Part shown: piece after piece, positions 1 through 12,227 of the stretch
How the letters are laid out: every line of letters begins with the position of its first letter
How positions within the stretch are numbered: position 1 is the first letter of the stretch
The notes under the pieces: generated by a model
Databases searched by the model: none
What the model saw: only the letters and a program-made list of their open reading frames with translations
Told to the model about the DNA's origin: nothing
Program-made: the position numbers and the translations under genes
NCBI RefSeq assembly: GCF_000346465.2
Contig: NC_034009.1
Coordinates: 31,661,251 to 31,725,250 of the forward strand
DNA length: 64,000 bases
Reading direction: 5' to 3'
Source: Prunus persica
Taxonomy: Eukaryota; Streptophyta; Magnoliopsida; Rosales; Rosaceae

Positions 1-153
1 AAATCCTACGTAAAAATACCACTCGTTACCTCAAAATCTCTCCGAATAAAAAAATGACCAAAATACCCCTATTCCAAGGGTAAATTCAAAATTTCATATT
101 TAATTAAATTAAATAATTTAAATAGGAAATTTAATTGGATTCAGGGTGTTACA
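1..153 (-). mobile_element. 5' end of an LTR, cut by the window edge
   Basis: Read on the minus strand from 153, this begins TGTAACACCCTGA and continues with an AT-rich stretch and a 'GGAGAGATTTTGAGG' segment. That matches the start of the LTR at 51038 (TGTAACACCCCGACCCC, then an AT-rich stretch and 'GGAGAGAGTTTGGG'). It is therefore the 5' edge of a minus-strand LTR whose body lies left of the window. No target duplication can be tested. It abuts a plus-strand copy of the same family at 154, which suggests one element inserted into or beside another. Confidence 0.7.
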
Positions 154-2051
154 GTTTTATAGTACCTTATAGGAATTCTTAGATATTATATTGATAATTG
201 AAGTTATGAGATTTTCTTTAAAGGTTATTACTTTTCATTAGTTGATATTATTATGATTGTAAATAAAGTATATGATATATGGATTGGGTTATGTACGGAA
301 GTATATTATTTTAATGGTGAAATACAGTATTTTATTGAATTTATGTGAAAACAAGTGTTGATTTCTATTTGAATTATTTTCGGATCTTTAGAAATTTATG
401 CTTATGTGAGTATTCATTGGTTTGTAATAGCATCACTTTCATTGATTATGCAATCTATTATGGATTTATATGATTATGGAATGAGTTATATATTTATATA
501 TATAGATCGCTAAATTGTGCATGTCTATATTTAATACATACACTCAATAATTGAAAATGATGAATTATGGACATTAGTTCTCAACAGTATGTGGCCTAAA
601 TTCCAAGATAATTGAGAACTGATTTCTTGAAAATTAAGAAGAGAATTTAAGTACGGTTTGTGAAATAAAAGAAATTTCATATGGTTTTCAAACCCACATT
701 AGGAGTACTCCCCATTGTCGTTGAAACAGATTTGTCATTTATGACATTGCCGCACGAGTTTTAGGGACGCCTGAACTGTGTAGTGCGAGGATGCGCGTTC
801 TCAGGCTGACTAATGGTCCCTTGAGGCCTGCGAGGAATACGGTTCAGGTCAACTTTGTGATCCCGAGGGCTGCGAGGAATGCGGCTCGGATTGACTTTAT
901 CTTACTGAGGCCTGCGAGGATGTGTCATATAATGTGACACAAGGAATTGACGGTATTAAAGGAATTGACGGATCAGGAATGAGAGTATGCCTAGGTGGAG
1001 AGAATTTAAGTTATGAGATGGTTTTAAACTAAAATTGAGGATTTATTTTGGTATTTTATGGGCAAAGGTTTTATATATATATTTTCCTGATATTATGAGA
1101 TAAGGAATGAATGTTTACAAGTTTTAAGGATTTTATACAGTTCACCATTATTTTCTTAAGTGATGAGTTTGTTTTGCAAGTAAAAGAGGAAAATATATAT
1201 ATTCCAGTTAAGTTGTTGATATATATATATATATATATATTTATATACTATATATTTATATAATGGGCCTTATGTAAGTTTCAAAGGAAAGGATAAAAGT
1301 ATTTTAGGAGCTTGTTGGTTTTTATTTTTCATTATTATTATATATATATATATATATATTTCTAAAGCAAATAATATACAAATTGATTTATGAATTAGGG
1401 GAAGTTCAGTGAGTACCCTAATTATATTCTGAGTATGAACTGTTTTGAGAATTTGGAAAGTTGAAAAGTATATACTTTAGAGCTTGTGAATAATGGTGAG
1501 TATACCACTAACGTGAGAACTAGAACTGTTTTGCAATCACATTGAAAGAACTACGTGTGACTTGATTTCTTGTTACGGGTACGTAGGCAACCTAGAGCTA
1601 GATGCAGCTGCGAGATCAAGTGATTGTAAAGCTATTCTGTTAAGTTATGTTGAAATCTGTTAACGTACTTGTGTTATTTTTAAGGTTAGGATCAATTTTA
1701 GTTGGCAGAACGATTTATCTGATTTATAGAGGCCTAATGTCATGAATGTCATCATGTCAGTATCTTTGGACTTTGGTATGTGACATATGTCTGGTTGCAT
1801 GAATTCTATTTTTGCGCATGCTGAACGAATGGGGATATTTAAATTGCTTGTTATACAGGTGAAAATTTTGGGAAATGAGCGAATAACAGGGGAGACTCTG
1901 TCGAATTTTCGGCAGAAGTCAAACTCGAAGAAAAAGAATCTAGGGAACTTTGAAGGGTATTTTGGTCAAGAGTGCCCGGCACCTGCCAGGTGTCGGACAT
2001 GTACAGAGTATGGCTCAAATTCCAAAGTGGAATTTAGGTTGGGTCCTGTCA
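154..2051 (+). mobile_element. LTR of the same family, 5' side interrupted
   Basis: Several blocks match the solo LTR at 10258-12222 in order. These are the hairpin-rich 'gcgaggaatgcggctcgg' repeats at about 770-930, the 'ggaattgacgga' block near 945-975, the 'gaactacgtgtg...gggtacgtaggcaacct' block near 1549-1595 (also in the LTR at 51038), the 'ggggagactctg...ttttcggcag' block near 1889-1916, and the terminal 'gggtcctgtca' ending at 2051. No primer-binding site follows 2051, so this is a solo or 3' LTR. The left border is uncertain; it is drawn at the neighbouring minus-strand LTR. AT dinucleotide runs lie at about 1219-1241 and 1340-1360. Confidence 0.7.
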
Positions 2052-2864
2052 CATTTGGTGGGCCGGATAAATTAGGTGGATTAAGATTTTTTAAATCTAA
2101 TATGGTGTTTGGAGGCCTAAAATGAAGTTGGACCGGATTGTGTGTAATCTGGTCAAACCCCAAAGTAGGTGGATTGTGCATACATAAAGTGTAAATTTAG
2201 CCCATTTCATTTTAAAATCTTGGGTCTGTCCCTACCCTGATGACATCTTGGTAGTGTATGTATGAGAAACTCTCATCCCCCTGTAATTTAGACCATCGCT
2301 TGTATATATTTTTTAATGTTTTACAATCTTCATGCTCAACTGGTGATTTACCTACTAAATTTGTACCTAGCTTTCGATTTATCCCATATTATTTTTCTTT
2401 TTTTTCTTCTGCCAATTCCTCATGTTGTCTAAATCCGCAATATTTCATTCAATTTGCCCTTAAATATGATGGCAAATTGGCCATTTATATGTTAAAATAA
2501 AATAAAATAAATTGAAATAATAATCAATAACGATAGAAATAACGTTTTTAAAAAAAAAAAAAAAAAAGTAGAAAGAATGTCATCCTCAGACCAACCCCAC
2601 TTCCTATTAGCTTATGAATTTTTGCTTACCAATTCCACTTCCTACAAGCCTCAGACCAACCCCTTTCTTCCCCAAAATCGAACACATCCCATACAACAAC
2701 ACCAAAACCACCACCATATATTTGAACAAAAAAAAAACCCATATGTGCATATTTGAACACACAAAAGAACCCAAATCTATTTGATAAAAAACCGCAACAA
2801 GGGCAGATGGGTTGTGGCGAGGTGGGTGATTTTGTGGGTGTCGAGGATGGACCTGGGGTTTGGG

Positions 2865-2901
<37 letters not shown>

Positions 2902-3759
2902 TGTGTGTGTGTGTGTGTGATGGTTGGCTGTGGGAGGGTGAGCTGTTGAAAGAGAGAGGGAGGCTGCGATGGGTAAAGGGGTGGTCGTGGGTCTGGGGCT
3001 GTGTTGTGAAAGGGGAGGCAACGACGGTGGTGAGGGGGGATGTGTTGCGAATTAGTCTTGGGGTAAGTTGCAGGTGGGAAAGGGGTAGTCAAGTTGGGGG
3101 AGAAAAGAGAGAGGGGAGAGGGGGTCTGTGGGTAGGATAGTTTTTTGTTTAATTTTTTCTTAAAATAAGTAATTTATTTTTAATAATTTAACAAAAAATT
3201 GAATGAAATACTGATGATTTAGACGGGCAGAGGGAAAATTAGCTATAAAAAAAAATATTCATATTCTTAATTTTCTAAAAAAAAAGGAATATGATAAATC
3301 AAAAGTTAGGTACAAATCACCAGTTAACTCTTTTTATTTTCTTTCTTTAATCTTGTTGTAGAAAAATAACTGAGTCCAATAGCCCACATACAAAGGGGAG
3401 TGAGTTGGGCTCGGTTTCGTAGGAAAAAAAAGAAGAAGAAGAGTTGGGCTCGGCCCGTCAAGTTCCATTTTGTCCACGCGGGGATCTTCTGTGAATAACT
3501 AGCTTAACCACCACTTGCACACCAAGCTGCAGGGAAAGTCCAGTTTGCCTCTCTCTCACCAAAGAAACAAAAAAAGAGAGAGGGAGAGAAAGAAAGTAGG
3601 AAGGAAACTTCGCCCTCTAAGTTCTACGCTTTTCCCTTCTGCTGATTCTACTCAATTGTGCTGCTACTTCTCTTGGGTCTTTCCAAAACCCTATCCCACA
3701 TCGAATTTTGAGGTCAAAATCTTGGGTTTTCTTTGAAAAGGAAGCAGCAGAGTAGGGGC
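2052..3759. other. Spacer and HSFA8 promoter/5' UTR
   Basis: No gene is seen. The stretch holds AT-rich DNA, a poly(A) run near 2551, a GA/GT microsatellite at 2868-2919 that causes spurious Arg-Glu open frames, and, from about 3500, the CT-rich leader of HSFA8 immediately upstream of its ATG. Confidence 0.6.
2868..2919. repeat. (GA)n-(GT)n compound microsatellite
   Basis: A run of GA dinucleotides switches directly into a run of GT dinucleotides. Open frames across it on both strands are low-complexity artefacts. Confidence 0.95.
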
Positions 3760-5704
3760 ATGTTGAAATCGGCGGTGAAGAGTGGAGATGGGTCTGGGTC
3801 TGGTGGATCGGTGGCTCCTTTTCTTAGGAAATGCTATGAGATGGTGGATGATAACGATGCAGACTCTATAATCTCGTGGAGTGAAACCGGTGACAGCTTT
3901 GTGATATGGGACATGACCCAGTTCTCGATTTTATTGTTGCCCAAGTATTTCAAGCACAGCAACTTTTCTAGCTTCATGAGGCAGCTCAATATCTATGTGA
4001 GCTTTTCTGGGCAATTTTTTACTTTTTCTTCTATCTCGGCTATTGCATTTTGAGGTTTCTTTTTCATTTTATGGAGGCGTTCTTTAGCTGCGTTACAATT
4101 GTGCTTATATTTATATTGGATTTTTAGACTTTTTTCTTCTTGTTATTCTTGCGGCAATCCCAAATATAAATAATAAAAGAAAATTGCGCATTCGTAAATG
4201 ATTGTAAACTAAAAGAAATCTCTTAAATCAAGTTTTCTTTCTTGCGTAGATGATTAGTTTGCTCCTATGAGCCTTGACTCGTGCTCAATTGGTCCAAATC
4301 AAGTTTCGTATTTCCTTCATTTGGAAGTTTTCTGTGGTTATCCATTTAGGTGGGACTCAAAAGGGAAGGGTCTGTCTAAGATGTAAGCCTTGGCCATGAG
4401 TTAAGACTTTGTAAAATATTTTGAATGGTGAAGTTCTCTTTTCAAAGCTTGATCCGTCTCCCTTCTTTTTGTCTCAGTTGGCCCTGAGCTAATTAATGGG
4501 TTGTGCTTCAGTCTCAGTTGCCCAGAAATGCTATATTGAGAAAATAGCAATGTATATAACTATATACATTGTATATAGTATATAGCTATATGCATATGTA
4601 TGTATATATCTGCACTACAGGTGCACTTGTGTGTTTCTCTGTGGTGTACAAGTCATGTTATGTTATTTGAATTGTCAACCAATAGTCAAGTATTCAAGAA
4701 TCTTATTGTTTCAGGGCTTCAGAAAAATAGATTCAGATCGTTGGGTGTTTGCAAATGAAGGGTTTATTCGAGGTCAAAAGCATTTGTTGAAGAATATTTC
4801 TAGAAGGAAACATCCTCAGGGCACAGATCAGAGAAAAACATTACAGCAGAAAGACAATCCTGATGGGCCTTGTGAAAACATTGTTGAAAATGGTCTATGG
4901 AGGGAAGTTGAGAACCTGAAGACGGATAAAGTTGCTCTGAAGCAAGAGTTGGTCAAGCTTAGGCAGCACCAGGAAATTTCAGAAAATAACTTGCTCCTCC
5001 TGAGGAACCGCCTTCATGGAATGGAGAAGAATCAGCAGCAGATGCTGTCATTTCTAGTTATGGCCATGCAAAGTCCTGGGTTTTTAGTTCAGCTTCTTCA
5101 GCCAAAAGAAAACAGTTGGCGCATTGCTGAACCTGGGAATATGCTAGAACAAGGTGTAGATGATGGTATACCAATAACTTCTGATGGTGCGATAGTGAGG
5201 TACCAACCTCCTGTGGATGAAGCCCCGAAGCCTGTCCTCGCAGCGAATTCAGGCTCAGACAAACAAACCGAATTTGATTCTTATATAGATGGAATGAACG
5301 ATTTTGTTGTGAATCCTGATTTCATGAAAATGCTAATGGATGAAAAGTTGAGCTCTCTAGAAAATCAAGCCCCATATACCCTACCGGATGTATCTGATGA
5401 TGGTGCATGGGAGCAGCTTCTTTTAGCTAGTCCTTTCTTAGAAGATATTGAAGCTGCAAAGGAAGACGGAAAAGAGACTGTTGACTCTAGAATGGAGGTG
5501 GAATCAACCGCATCGGAACTGCAAGAATCACAGAATTTTGATACTTTAATAGAGCAAATGAAGAAATCTCAGAACTTTGCATCAGAATCAACAGTTTATG
5601 GATCTAATGTGGAGAGCTCTCAAAGCTTGGAACATATAACTGAACAAATGGGATATTTAGCTTCTGACTCTAACAGCAAACGTGGGACACAATCAGGAAA
5701 GTGA
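3760..5704 (+). CDS. HSFA8: Heat stress transcription factor A-8
   Basis: Two exons, 3760-3996 and 4715-5704, joined at a GT-AG intron, encode about 408 residues. The intron falls in the DNA-binding domain between 'RQLNIY' and 'GFRK', the conserved position in plant HSFs. Seen: winged-helix DNA-binding domain at about residues 14-107 ('[14 protein letters not shown]', '[20 protein letters not shown]'); HR-A/B heptad region starting '[12 protein letters not shown]', followed by the family's '[22 protein letters not shown]'; an AHA-like acidic/hydrophobic patch '[17 protein letters not shown]'; and a C-terminal export-type signal '[13 protein letters not shown]'. These last three, and the overall layout, match Arabidopsis HSFA8 as I remember it. 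Class A factors activate heat and oxidative stress genes through HSE elements in the nucleus. The ATG at 3760 is chosen because the upstream in-frame codon is TTG. The intron reads through for a short distance, so a truncated product is possible if it is retained. Confidence 0.93.
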
Positions 5705-6074
5705 GAGCTTCTTGTGGGATACCTCATACATGTAACGCCCTTCTCAGTCAACTTAACAAATGTAAGTCGGTTCGCTTCTTATTCTTCAATCAGTCTTTTA
5801 TACTGTCCTAGGAGAATAATATTTTAAATATAATTGAGGCTACCTGGAGTTCTGAAGTAATTTGTGTTGTTGGGTTGCATGCTGTAATTTGAACTATATC
5901 TACTTATCTTTCCTTCATTTTGCCTATGGACAGATTTTGGCGGGCGGCATGACCGTTGGGAAGAGTATTTTGCTTGCAGTTTTGCTCTGTTTCTACATGT
6001 AATTCGAGTAATTTTCCTGTGAGGTTTAATAGCTGCTTGGTTTAAAGAGCATTGGAGAATATATGTCATCTGCG

Positions 6075-6200
6075 CCACTGCAGTGGCCTTGCTTTTTCTT
6101 AACTTCCGCAACCTCACTCGGTATAGTTTTCTTGTACCACTGCAGTGGCCTTGCTTTTTCTTAACTTCTGCAACCTCACTTGGTATAGTTTTCTTGTACC
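6075..6200. repeat. 62-bp tandem duplication
   Basis: Two adjacent copies with a 62-bp period start at 6075 and 6137 with 'ccactgcagtggccttgc' and differ at only two positions (ccgc/ctgc and ctcgg/cttgg). Each copy begins with the palindrome CCACTGCAGTGG. The near identity implies a recent duplication in the 3' region of HSFA8. Confidence 0.95.
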
Positions 6201-6270
6201 AACCTTGTAAATTCACGGGACACCGTTCTCATTTTCTCAATATAAATGAAAGACACTTTGCATATGACGT

Positions 6271-6273
<3 letters not shown>

Positions 6274-6317
<44 letters not shown>
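6274..6317. repeat. (CT)n microsatellite
   Basis: About 22 CT dinucleotides between HSFA8 and the iron transporter gene. Confidence 0.95.
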
Positions 6318-6319
<2 letters not shown>

Positions 6320-6741
6320 GGCAACTAGAGGCGTTCTCTTATGATATTTGATATAGCACACATGCAATTTGAATATTCGATTTCATTTTTCAAGGTTGTT
6401 AGAGATTCTAGGTAACGTCTCTTTTTTCTAAGGGCTAGTTGTGGTAAGAGGGTTTGGCTTGCTTCCCTTGTTGCTCTGAAGAGGCTTACCCGCAAATGAA
6501 GGTGAAAGTACCATTTTTCTCAAACCATTCCCATCCACAAAGGTACAAAACTACATAACCTTTCTTGTTTTTTTTAAAGAAAAAAACTGCATACTTATTA
6601 GATGTCAATAAGGAAGAAAAGAAAGTTCATGTAGGATCACGGGATGAAATTATAACGAAAATAAGAAGCAACATTGAAATTTCCATAGGAATGGGAAACA
6701 CAGAATACAGTAGCATATGATATATAGGAAAGGACGAATGT

Positions 6742-8108
6742 TCATGGATGGATAGCCTTTGCCAGGCCAAAAGCGGCAGCGGATGCCACGGCTCCAATGA
6801 GAGCAGTCTGGAAGGCACTCTGGAAGGGTTTATTGCCGGTAAAGTGGCCCTTGGCAAAGCCAAATATTAGCAACGCCCCCAAGGTGACGACAACGGAGGC
6901 AACCAAAGCTTCTCTAGCCCTCGGAAAGAAGACGTAAGGAAGGAGGGGCACTGATCCACCCAAAACGTAAGCAATGGCAATGGTGAGGGCGCTGTGCAGT
7001 GCTCTTCTTGGATCTGGCTTTTCCAATCCCAGTTCAAACCTGAATCATCATCATTTAAATTAAAAATAGCTTGCTTGCTTAATAATGCTAGTTACACAAT
7101 TAACATAATTCCGAATTCAGAGGAAATAATAAAGATAGAAGTCATGAGGGACAGAAAAACATAACCAGGCTGAGGACCACATGGTTTTTGTCCACATTTC
7201 TAAAGTAAGCATTTTCAAAAGAGAAAGAGAAATTGGATTCTATTATTGCATTTGATAAGTGATGGATCCTTTCACTTGTCAACTAGTTGGCCCACTCGTG
7301 CACAGAAGAGAATACCCACAACACAACACAACACAACACATTCTCCCAATTCTTTATTAATCATTCATCATTCTAATTCTAAAGTTAATTAAATTTGTTT
7401 TGTTTAGGAATATAAACAACTTACTTCATCATGAAATCCACCCACGCTTTGGGATTCTTCCTTAGAGCGTTCACCACAGGAGTATACTCATGTGGCTCTA
7501 CCCCATACTCTGCCAGTATCTCTGCTACCTCTGCCGCCTCTGTAATTTTCATATGAATAAAACCCCTTCATACTTCATAATTCATACTTCATATTCAATT
7601 CTAATTAAGCATACCAGAGACAGACAGAGACTTATAACAAAATAAAATCAACCTGTATCAGGAACGTTTACTACTTCCTCTTGTTCTCTCCTCAGCTCCC
7701 TCGTATAATGATCAGCCTCGCTTTTCGCCGCCAGATATCTGCGTCAGAAATATTGACAATAACAATAATCTACAATCAACAACCCTAATCATTTTCGCAT
7801 TTTCTCAGTAACCAAACAAAACAGAAGAAGCGATAAGCGGAATTGAAAGTATACCCGCCGAGTCCCATGGAGATGGCACCGGCAGCGACTTCGGCGATGC
7901 CAGCAGTGAGAACGATAGATGACGTGGCATTGGCACCGGAGAGTCCTGCTGCGAGAGCGAAGGGCACGGTAAGACCGTCGGATACGCCGATGATGATGTC
8001 ACGGACGATCTCCCCAGCGGTGAAGTGTTTCTCTGTGTGCTGATTCAGGAGTGTTTGCTTCTCTGGGTCCAAGGTCCTTGCTTGCCCACGCCCGTCATTA
8101 GCCGCCAT
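6742..8108 (-). CDS. VIT1: Vacuolar iron transporter, VIT1 type (copy 1)
   Basis: Four exons on the minus strand, 7855-8108, 7653-7738, 7425-7539 and 6742-7039, give about 250 residues, the length of Arabidopsis VIT1. All borders have GT-AG signals and keep frame. Seen: 'EKHFTAGEIVRDIIIGVSDG' leading into membrane helix 1, 'GIAEVAAGAISMGLGGYLAAKSE' (helix 2 and start of the cytosolic metal-binding segment), a Glu-rich helical segment 'RELRREQEEV', 'EPHEYTPVVNALRKNP', 'MMKFELGLEKPDP', then the C-terminal helices ending 'FGLAKAIHP'. VIT proteins load cytosolic Fe(II), and often Mn, into the vacuole in exchange for protons; the Glu and Met residues of the cytosolic segment bind metal in the eucalyptus homologue. 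A TATA box sits upstream. The gene is a close paralogue of the one at 12926-14376; exons 2 and 3 have identical sizes (86 and 115 bp). Confidence 0.93.
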
Positions 8109-8234
8109 TGTAAAACGGAAAGGGTTTTGGAGTCAAGTAACCAAACCCCGGATTTCGAAGCCTTTTATTTATGTTGCTGTCTTTTTGTGTGTAAATTGGG
8201 TCTGCTATGCTTTTGCTTGCTATGATACCATACC

Positions 8235-8242
8235 TATTTATA
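8235..8242 (-). promoter_or_regulatory. TATA box of VIT1 copy 1
   Basis: TATAAATA on the minus strand, about 127 bp upstream of the ATG at 8108, in a good position for the core promoter. Confidence 0.6.
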
Positions 8243-10252
8243 CACCCACCATCGTCATTAAGCCCCCGTGATGTCAATAGAAACTCTTTTTATTATTTTT
8301 GGTCAATAATATAATAACATGTAGTATAAATTTTTTACGTGTAATTATTTTATTAACGAGAATAACGAAATAATATTATTTTCGTTACATGTAAGTATTT
8401 GTGCATGCTGTGCGTTATGCGTTTTGCCGCCTTCATTATTCTTTTCCTTGTTTTTTTCAATTTCATTCTGATTTCATTTCATTAAAAATAGAAGGACGAC
8501 AATGACTCATTTGCTACGTTTTTAGTAATATTTATATTCTCAAAATTGTAACAAGTTTAAATTCAAATCTCCAAACCAAATGCCAGTAACAATGGGAATC
8601 ACAAAGTTGGGTTGTATCATGTTCAAGTCACGCGTTTCACTTATTATTAATTCGAATTTAAGATGTATTCTAACATTAAAATATATATATATATCACTAA
8701 GCTAGACTAACGAAGGTTTTTTTTTTATCTTTCAAAGAATTTAAGGTAACCCGTACTCAACTCGAAAATGGCTTGAATATAAAACGAGTGGTGTGGTTAG
8801 GATTCGTGCAGGATTAAAATGTGCGATTTGATTCGAGTTGTATTTTCCTTATATGAGCTAAAAACCATATATATCAATCAATTGACGCCAAGTGAAACTC
8901 CAATTAATTAAGAGATTTGGTTCTTTTGTGTTATTATACTAGTAATTTCAAATTCAATGAATCATTACAAATACATTTCATGTACTTCTAGTTGATACGG
9001 AATTAATGTCCAAACCCAAATTCATTAATCTCCTAAATCCCACGCTTGCATCTTTCCCAAAAGAAGAAGAAACCAAGTTTGCATCTCCAGGTGACCCTAA
9101 ATCCTAATAGTGTCAGGCTATATTTTAATTGAATTCAACAGCAACGGGCGTTTAGCTCCTGAGGGAGTGCTTGTGACTAAAATTCGGCGTCTTCTTCTGG
9201 CGTTATCCTCCTGTGTTCGTTTTGTCCTCCGTACAGTCAACACTGTGGCTCATCGTATTGCACGTTATAGTCTTCGAGCGGAGGAGCTTTGTTATTGGTT
9301 AGGTGATGGACCTCCCTGGCTCCTAGATGACGTTAGAGAGGATTGGTCTCATTTTGTCTAACTTTGTTATAGGAGTATTGACTTTTCTGTTTAGTCATTA
9401 GCATGAGTGGTGCTCTTTCCTACCTCGGGGTTTTATCCCTTGTGGTTTTCCCTGAGAAGGTTTTAACGAGGCCACTATTAACATGCTCGTTCTTATCATG
9501 TAATGTTCTCTTTGGGTTGAATGCAATACCATTTTCTCTCTCAAAAAAAAAAAAGAAAAAAGAATGGGCTAAATTTAACATTTTAATAGTTTTTAGTATA
9601 TTATGTAAATTTATTAGTTAATTTAATTAAACTATTATTTACATTATATTTTAGAAGAGAAAAATATTTTAGAATAGGATTTTTGACATCCACATGTTGG
9701 CACGTAATTAGCCTTATAGATTTATGATTAGATTTTTTCTTGTTCTAAAAACAACTTAAAAATTCATTTAAATGGAAAAAGATAAAGGATAGTTTGTAAA
9801 AGAATGAAGAGATTGTGATAAATTATGTAAAATGATGAAATTGAGGAAGGATATGAAGATGTTGTGAGAAATTATGTAAGAATGAGGTAGGTATTTATAT
9901 CCCAAAAAAAAAGAAGAATTTTTTAGATTTAAAAAAAAAAACTAGACAACGTCACCTACTAGGCTCCATCCAAATATTTAGTTCGGGCTAGCCAAAGGGC
10001 CACATGTAACCCTCAATTTAGGAATTGGCCCTTTGTTTAGCCCACTCTTGAAGATGAGTTTTTAGAATTTTAAACTAAAAGGAATTGACCTCACTTGGAG
10101 ATGACCTTAAACGTATCCATCTTGAAATTACAAGAATATACATATACAACGAAAGAAGATTATAAGCCTCGTTTGATGGTTTGACTTGGATTATTGAAGT
10201 TAGATCCAAACTAATTTTTATGAGTCTCACTTCTTTAAATGAAACTTATGGT
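8243..10252. other. Spacer with a LINE remnant
   Basis: AT-rich intergenic DNA upstream of VIT1 copy 1. Apart from the LINE tail at about 9128-9553, no gene or clear repeat was seen. Confidence 0.5.
9128..9553 (+). mobile_element. 5'-truncated LINE tail (RNase H-like domain end)
   Basis: The open frame ending at 9361 reads '...LRTVNTVAHRIARYSL...DGPPWLLDDVREDWSHFV', typical of the last part of the RNase H-like (RVT_3) domain that ends plant LINE ORF2 ('N..AH.LA' followed by W and P residues). It is followed by about 180 bp of 3' UTR and an A-rich tail at 9541-9561. Almost all of ORF2 is missing, so this is a dead 5'-truncated insertion. No convincing target duplication was found. Confidence 0.65.
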
Positions 10253-10257
10253 AAAAC

Positions 10258-12222
10258 TGACAGGACCCGATCCCAATTCCACTTTGGAATTCGAACCAAG
10301 TCCTGTGCGTGTCCGACACCTGGCGAATGTCGGGCACAAATGACCTTTTTACCCTTCCTGTTACAATTATTATTAAAACTTCCCTTAGACTCCTGCCGAA
10401 AATTTGGCAGAGTCTCACTTGTATTTTGTCCAAACCCAAAAATTTTCACCTGTTAAACAAACAATAATCTTCACACCAACTGCCAGAATAAGTCAACCAA
10501 ACATTCACCAGTTCTGGTTCTCCAATCCACAAGATATCAGAGCAGTTACTAACTATTTACAAGAATTTAAGTATTTTACAACAAAATCCTACATTTCGTG
10601 AGTGGCGCGGGAGCTAGGAGTGGCCCGTGGTGGATTCTTGTGCACTTCTACTGCCTGTGGGCGAAAAAAAACAATTTGAAAGTGTGAGTGGACAAAAAAT
10701 AACGTTCTCAAAACAATTTATAAACATAGTAACCCCCGTTGTAAAAATGAATAGGTATGTAAATCTAAAGTTCGACTGTATTCAAATACAAGGCATTCAA
10801 ATAAACATGTATATGTATACGTATCTATACAGATGTGAAACATGCACGAATATCGAGAAAACTGGTATAAAATGACTGAAAGCAATAATTACATAAAAGC
10901 ACTGAAATTCTTTTAAAACTACCACCTAAATGTACCCCTGTAAATCCGTCAATTCCCCTGGCAGGTCTCGGCGACACACAGTCTATCCGAGCCGTAAACT
11001 GGCAGGATTCAGGGGACTATGGTCAGCCTGATCCGCCGACAGGTCTCGATGACACCAAGTCGACTCGAGCCGCTCTGGCAAGATACAGGGGACTGTAGTC
11101 AGCCTGATCCGCAATCCTGGCAGGTCTCGGGGACACAGAGTCAGCCGAGCCGCAAATCCTGGCAGGTCTCGGGACACCAAGTCTGCCGAGCCGCAAATCC
11201 TGGCACTCACGGTCCGAGCGTCCCCGAAACTCATGAGGCAATGTCAAGTGCACTGACAGAACTGTAAACAGACTGGATGTCCGTAGACATCGGTCCATCT
11301 GATGGTAATCACCAAATAAAAATGGGTACGTGGTGGTTTTAAAAATAAATAACTTTAGGAAAATTTAATCTCACATTATGCTGCTATCTCATTTGATTTA
11401 GACCTCAAACTCTGTTTCTATAACTTTTAGCATGTGACTGAGCAGCATGAAATTATAGAAATATCACGGTACTAATCAAGCTCGGAAACTTTCAATAAAA
11501 CTTATTCAAAATCAAATAATAAAATTCATGCATATAAACTTATTTATAAAATCGTTTGTATAAACTTATTTATAGAAAATTATTTATGAAAGAAAGGTCC
11601 ACTCACTGCTGGTCCGAGCTAGCTGGACCCTTTGAAGGTCCCTCCTGCGGTTCTGCCGGTCCTCTAATGCCTTACTCGAACGATTTGGTTGAGAAACGAA
11701 GGAGAACGAAGGGTCTGAAAATCGGGTGAAAACCGGTCGGAAATCTCGATTTTCTGGCCAGTTCCGGTCGGCCCAACGGCGGAGACGGGTCGGGAAAGGA
11801 CGGCGGGGCTGAGGCGGTTCCGATGGTACCAACGCCGACGATCGGGACGGCCTGTGGTGGTGGCTGGAACGGCTGGAAGGGAGGAGGGGCGCGGCTGCGC
11901 GCGACGGGAGGAGAGAGAGAGAGAGAAGAGAGAATTGAGGAGAGAGAGAGAGGAGAAAAGAGATAAAAATCTGACTTTTTCCAAATTACCATTTTGCCCT
12001 TCGCGGTATTTTGACCGTATTTTCTTCGTTACAACTCCGATTCGAGTCTGTGTCTACGGACTCGTTTTGCTGTGCTCTACGCGACGGCGTAAGCGGAATT
12101 GCCAAATTCCTTCTCAGTCAAAAAGTCAACTTTCTCCCTATTAAATAATGCGAGGGCAAAATCGTCTTCTTACTAGAATAAATTAATGCTAATTTTTAGA
12201 TATTTTGTTTTGGGTTATTACA
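10258..12222 (-). mobile_element. Solo LTR, Ty3-type family, with perfect 5-bp target duplication
   Basis: On the minus strand it begins TGTAATAACCC and ends GGGTCCTGTCA, a TG...CA element of 1965 bp. It is flanked by the direct repeat AAAAC at 10253-10257 and 12223-12227, the 5-bp duplication made by LTR retrotransposon integration. There is no internal region, so it is a solo LTR left by recombination. Inside, on the minus strand, are a 'gactcgaatcggagttgtaacga' block shared with the LTR at 51038, a CT-rich tract, and degenerate repeats near 10950-11230 containing CCGAG...CTCGG hairpins. Long LTRs starting TGTAACACCC suggest a Ty3/gypsy element, perhaps of the Tekay/Del group, but there is no coding evidence here. 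It separates the two VIT1 paralogues. Confidence 0.92.
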
Positions 12223-12227
12223 AAAAC

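Larger units (their letters stand above)
5705..6741. other. 3' flank of HSFA8 and VIT1 (convergent)
   Basis: HSFA8 (+) and the iron transporter gene (-) converge here. The region holds their likely 3' UTRs, a 62-bp tandem duplication (6075-6200) and a CT microsatellite (6274-6317). No other gene is seen. Confidence 0.6.

Noticed and set aside
2607..3140. Overlapping open frames of 119-161 codons on both strands
   Set aside because: They run across a GA/GT microsatellite and have Ser-Leu or Arg-Glu repeats only; no family resemblance.
9100..9600. Target duplication for the LINE tail at 9128-9553
   Set aside because: Flanking sequences were compared around the A tail and the probable 5' end; no repeat longer than chance was found.
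10983..11992. Several open frames of 80-106 codons
   Set aside because: They lie inside the solo LTR and change with its repeats; no protein likeness.
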